NCBI GenBank assembly: GCA_950022655.1
Contig: OX465588.1
Location: 23,360,527-23,424,526 of the forward strand
Source: Alentia gelatinosa
Lineage: Eukaryota; Annelida; Polychaeta; Phyllodocida; Polynoidae
Direction of reading: 5' to 3'
Length of the DNA: 64,000 nucleotides
In this document: positions 61,246 to 64,000 of the stretch, one piece after another
How the letters are laid out: each line of letters starts with the position of its first letter
Position numbering within the stretch: the first letter of the stretch is position 1
The notes under the pieces: generated by a model
The model's input: the letters and a program-made list of their open reading frames with translations, nothing else
Told to the model about the DNA's origin: nothing
Database searches by the model: none
Translations under genes and position numbers: made by a program

Positions 61246-62643
61246 CTGAAGAAGCACGAAAAAACGACATCGTATTCATTTACGAAGTTGTTGACTCGCA
61301 GCCTGTTGATTTCCATAGAACTTGTCACGGATTCATACCCCACCTGCCGGGATCCATACTCCACTAAAGTGGAATTCACACGGTGGGATTTATGTACCTC
61401 ACAGGGTGTTTGAGCCAAATCCTGCTGAGATTCTCATCTGAAATACAAGGTTCCATGGTTGTATGGTTCCATTCCCCTGAGACAAGTATGTTTCCCTGCA
61501 ATTGTTGGCAACAATTACCCCTAACAAGATAGAGAATCCAATGAGATTTTGGTTTTAAACACATTTGAAATCTATTGGGTGATTCTGGTGAGACAAATGG
61601 ACCTGCTTCGAGGTAGTCGACTAAGTACATGCCCTAGCTAATAGAAGGCCAACAAGCATGATTACATGTTTGCAACACCCCTCACCTCAGGGTACTTGAG
61701 TCCCAAGGTGAGTGTTTACTGCTACTTTGTCTGAGATCATGTCCCAGCTATGTCCTTCCATATGAATCAAATTTGCCATTTTTACTTGAGACTGGTAAAA
61801 GCGCCTTTCCATGAGATTTTTGTACCAAAGGAGAAATTTTTGTCTGAGACTAGGGGAAAGGTGTGAAGTACACCAGTCTCAGGTACACTAGTCTCTACGT
61901 GTGAATCCCACTTTACCGGAATACAGATGAACTTCTTTACATCCGGGCTCCACAGCCCGTTGGACGCCACTCGTGGTATTAAATATAGAGAAGTAGGATA
62001 TTTGGGACTTGTAGAAGTCACGGTGTGATCTTTCGTCTAACGGTCCCATTATCCTACGTTTGGCATGCTCCTCATTGAAGTGATCCTCTGTTTCACTACT
62101 CGTTGGTTCTCTTAGAGCTGCTTCTCTTGGCATATGCTGAAGGCCTGCAGCAGCTCATCCTCCAACATCCACTCGCTGGGCAAGGCCGAATTGGTTTCAT
62201 TGGCAGAGAGGGCCAAATCTAAGCGGGAGGATGCTGCCAGCGCGCACTCTAATCGCTAGGGTGCGTCTCCCTGTTATCTGCAATCAAATGACACACCTGA
62301 AAGACCAAGCCTTCCCCCTCAAAACCAAAGGTAGTTGGAAGGCCCGCTAGGCTCTCAGTCAGTAACGCAGGAAAAAAGGATTGGGGGTTGGCGAATGTAT
62401 TACTGACAACATGCAGAAATGCGTGTGCCAAAACTTTCGAAGCGTTAATGTTAACTCCCCAACATCCATGTAATCATTGTTATAGAGTGCCGAAATATAC
62501 TCTAAACCTACTTTTGTATACAAGTCTTTCGAAACCTGATTGTAGTGGCTAATGGTGCCAGAGATATTTGCACAGCCGGGACTGGGGAATACTTGGAGGC
62601 TGATGCTAGTAACTAGTAGTAGATATTTCATATAGAAGGGCAT
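61246..62643 (-). pseudogene. Decayed or multi-exon coding segment of a secreted/membrane glycoprotein (unidentified)
   Basis: Read on the minus strand, several successive frames look protein-like but shift between one another. At 62643 a frame opens with a signal-peptide-like start (MKYLLLVTSISLQVF) and runs to about 62460. A second frame covers about 62460-62297 and meets a possible donor CAG|GTGTGT. A third at about 62245-62112 contains EWMLEDELLQAFSICQEKQL. A fourth at 62133-61888 contains DERSHRDFYKSQISYFSIFN. A last frame ends at 61246 with NEYDVVFSCFF, resembling the F strand of an Ig fold, at a donor AG|GTATGT. Sequons NIS, NAS, NET, NTT and NST are scattered through these frames. Frameshifts without clear acceptors suggest a pseudogene; unrecognised short introns are the alternative. 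No family was identified. Confidence 0.35.
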
Positions 62644-64000
62644 ATTATACTACATAGTGCATATGAATAGTACTAGGACTAATTCATAAGCACCTAGTTC
62701 TAACCAACAGCTTCCAAATACGTTCTTGGTAGAATAAATGATATTGGCTAGTTGGTTGATACAAAAACGATCTTCAATCAGGAAAATGTGTCCGTTTAGA
62801 TCTATTGACCTTGTGACCATTGATTACCATGTTTCATCGATAATTTTGTGTATTAATATTATGTTGATAGCTTTGATTTCTAACACCAAGATGGTATATA
62901 GACATAGAATTTATTAATGGAACGGTGTTACTGATAGGTTGTTGACACAGTGACAATACCATATGGATCCGTGCTTTAAAATATTAAAGTATATCAGATT
63001 TATAGCAGGGTATAATTGATAGACTACTTTACAGAAGAATATATGACTTAACAGGCTTCTATGAAATAGGTAATGAGGTTGGCCAAAATTAGGTTAACTG
63101 CAATCAGCTCCTCGAGCCAGTCTTTTAGAGACCCTCTTAATTTGAACAGGGAGGATGCCTCCATGTAGGCCTTTGCCGATGGTCCTTTTTAGAGGGAACA
63201 CAGTCCTAGGGCTCCAATCCATTCCGTTTATTCAAGGTTCTAAAGGTTTCTTACTAAGCGCAGTTCTAACGGCTTCGGTTCAAAAACAAGAGACAAAGGA
63301 TGCTTCACACCAAAACCACACAGGCGAGTCTAATTGGGCGGATTGAAGTGGTTAATGGTTATTGTCTAGGTTTTGAGCACAGACTCGGCTTCGTAATAGT
63401 ATTATCATATAGTATTTGTATTTGCTTGAATAAATACGTAATACCTATATTTATAGGGAAGAACAATACACGTAGATAAAACAGATGGGTAGAACGAGAA
63501 CCTTGACCTAGGGCCGATGAGGTTGAGAGGCACTGGTGTTGTGTCCCTGGCCAGGGGATTGCAGAGTAATTAGAAAGGCCCCCGTGGCTAATTACATATT
63601 GATTTGGTCTGGCATGGGCTAAACAATTAGTCACTTTAGTAGGCGCCACCTAAAATGTTTTATTGCAACATTATGAACAGTAAATACAGCTTTCGGTGGC
63701 CACCCATTTATAAAGGTAAAGATAGATAAATGGAATTCAATCCATTGTGCTGGCAATTAATCAGAATTGTTAAGCATGTTGTTAAAGGGCATGCAGGGAC
63801 AATTGGTGTTATTTCTAGTAGGACCTTTGATTTTTCTAGTTACATTCACTGTCAACTTGGCACGATGTCCATTTGTTTTCTCTCAATTTCTTGTTGGCCT
63901 TTGTTGTTCATAAATTAAAGTTTGAGTCTCGGGAAATTAAGGCCCTATCAAATTGGCATTATTTTAGTTAAATGCCCATTATCCTCTGACCAAAAAATAG
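62644..64000. other. AT-rich non-coding stretch, nothing recognised
   Basis: Only short chance frames on both strands. Probably still inside the last intron of the lectin-CUB gene or beyond it. Confidence 0.4.

Overview
The window reads as nuclear DNA of an invertebrate animal: mostly AT-rich non-coding sequence, long introns with GT..AG borders, (AT)n microsatellites, decayed minisatellites and many small non-autonomous DNA-transposon-like elements. No operons, tRNA, rRNA or CRISPR array were seen. The protein family found and the style of the repeats fit a lophotrochozoan (for example a mollusc, brachiopod or annelid), but this is an inference and no species can be named.

The only confidently identified gene lies on the plus strand in the last quarter. 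Two exons, 48920-49207 and 58917-59378, both start and end in phase 1 and join in frame across a 9.7 kb intron. They encode an eight-cysteine SUEL/rhamnose-binding-type lectin domain followed by a four-cysteine CUB-like domain. This is part of the extracellular region of a secreted or membrane protein whose first and last exons were not found here. The lectin exon keeps the family YGR motif but has QPC where DPC is usual.

Layout: 0.65-1.2 kb holds two abutting miniature elements, one packed with CGACAAG/CTTGTCG motifs. 1.5-3.2 kb holds two head-to-head copies of a hairpin-rich repeat that recurs at 7.9, 41.7 and, diverged, 16.1 kb. 5.4 kb has a pogo/Tigger-like MITE. GC-rich, CpG-rich patches stand at 4.7-5.2, 6.9-7.2, 11.0-11.4, 14.1-14.9, 20.4-20.9, 31.4-31.7, 36.2-36.6, 47.4-47.7 and 52.3-52.5 kb. 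21.7-24.3 kb is strongly G-poor on the plus strand and includes a 147-bp tandem duplication. 25.7-26.8 kb is a decayed minisatellite interrupted by a MITE. A family with termini like GGCGTCCAC, flanked by TAA/TTA, is seen at 1.05, 11.97, 22.08, 26.4, 49.99 and 58.65 kb; the last two lie in the lectin-CUB intron, one of them 87 bp before an exon.

Other items are a fold-back element at 47.1 kb, a palindrome with about 63-bp arms at 55.3 kb, and a minus-strand stretch at 61.2-62.6 kb that looks like a frameshifted remnant of an unidentified secreted or membrane glycoprotein. No demonstrably new functional system is visible. The most unusual material is the hairpin-rich repeat family and the motif-packed MITE.
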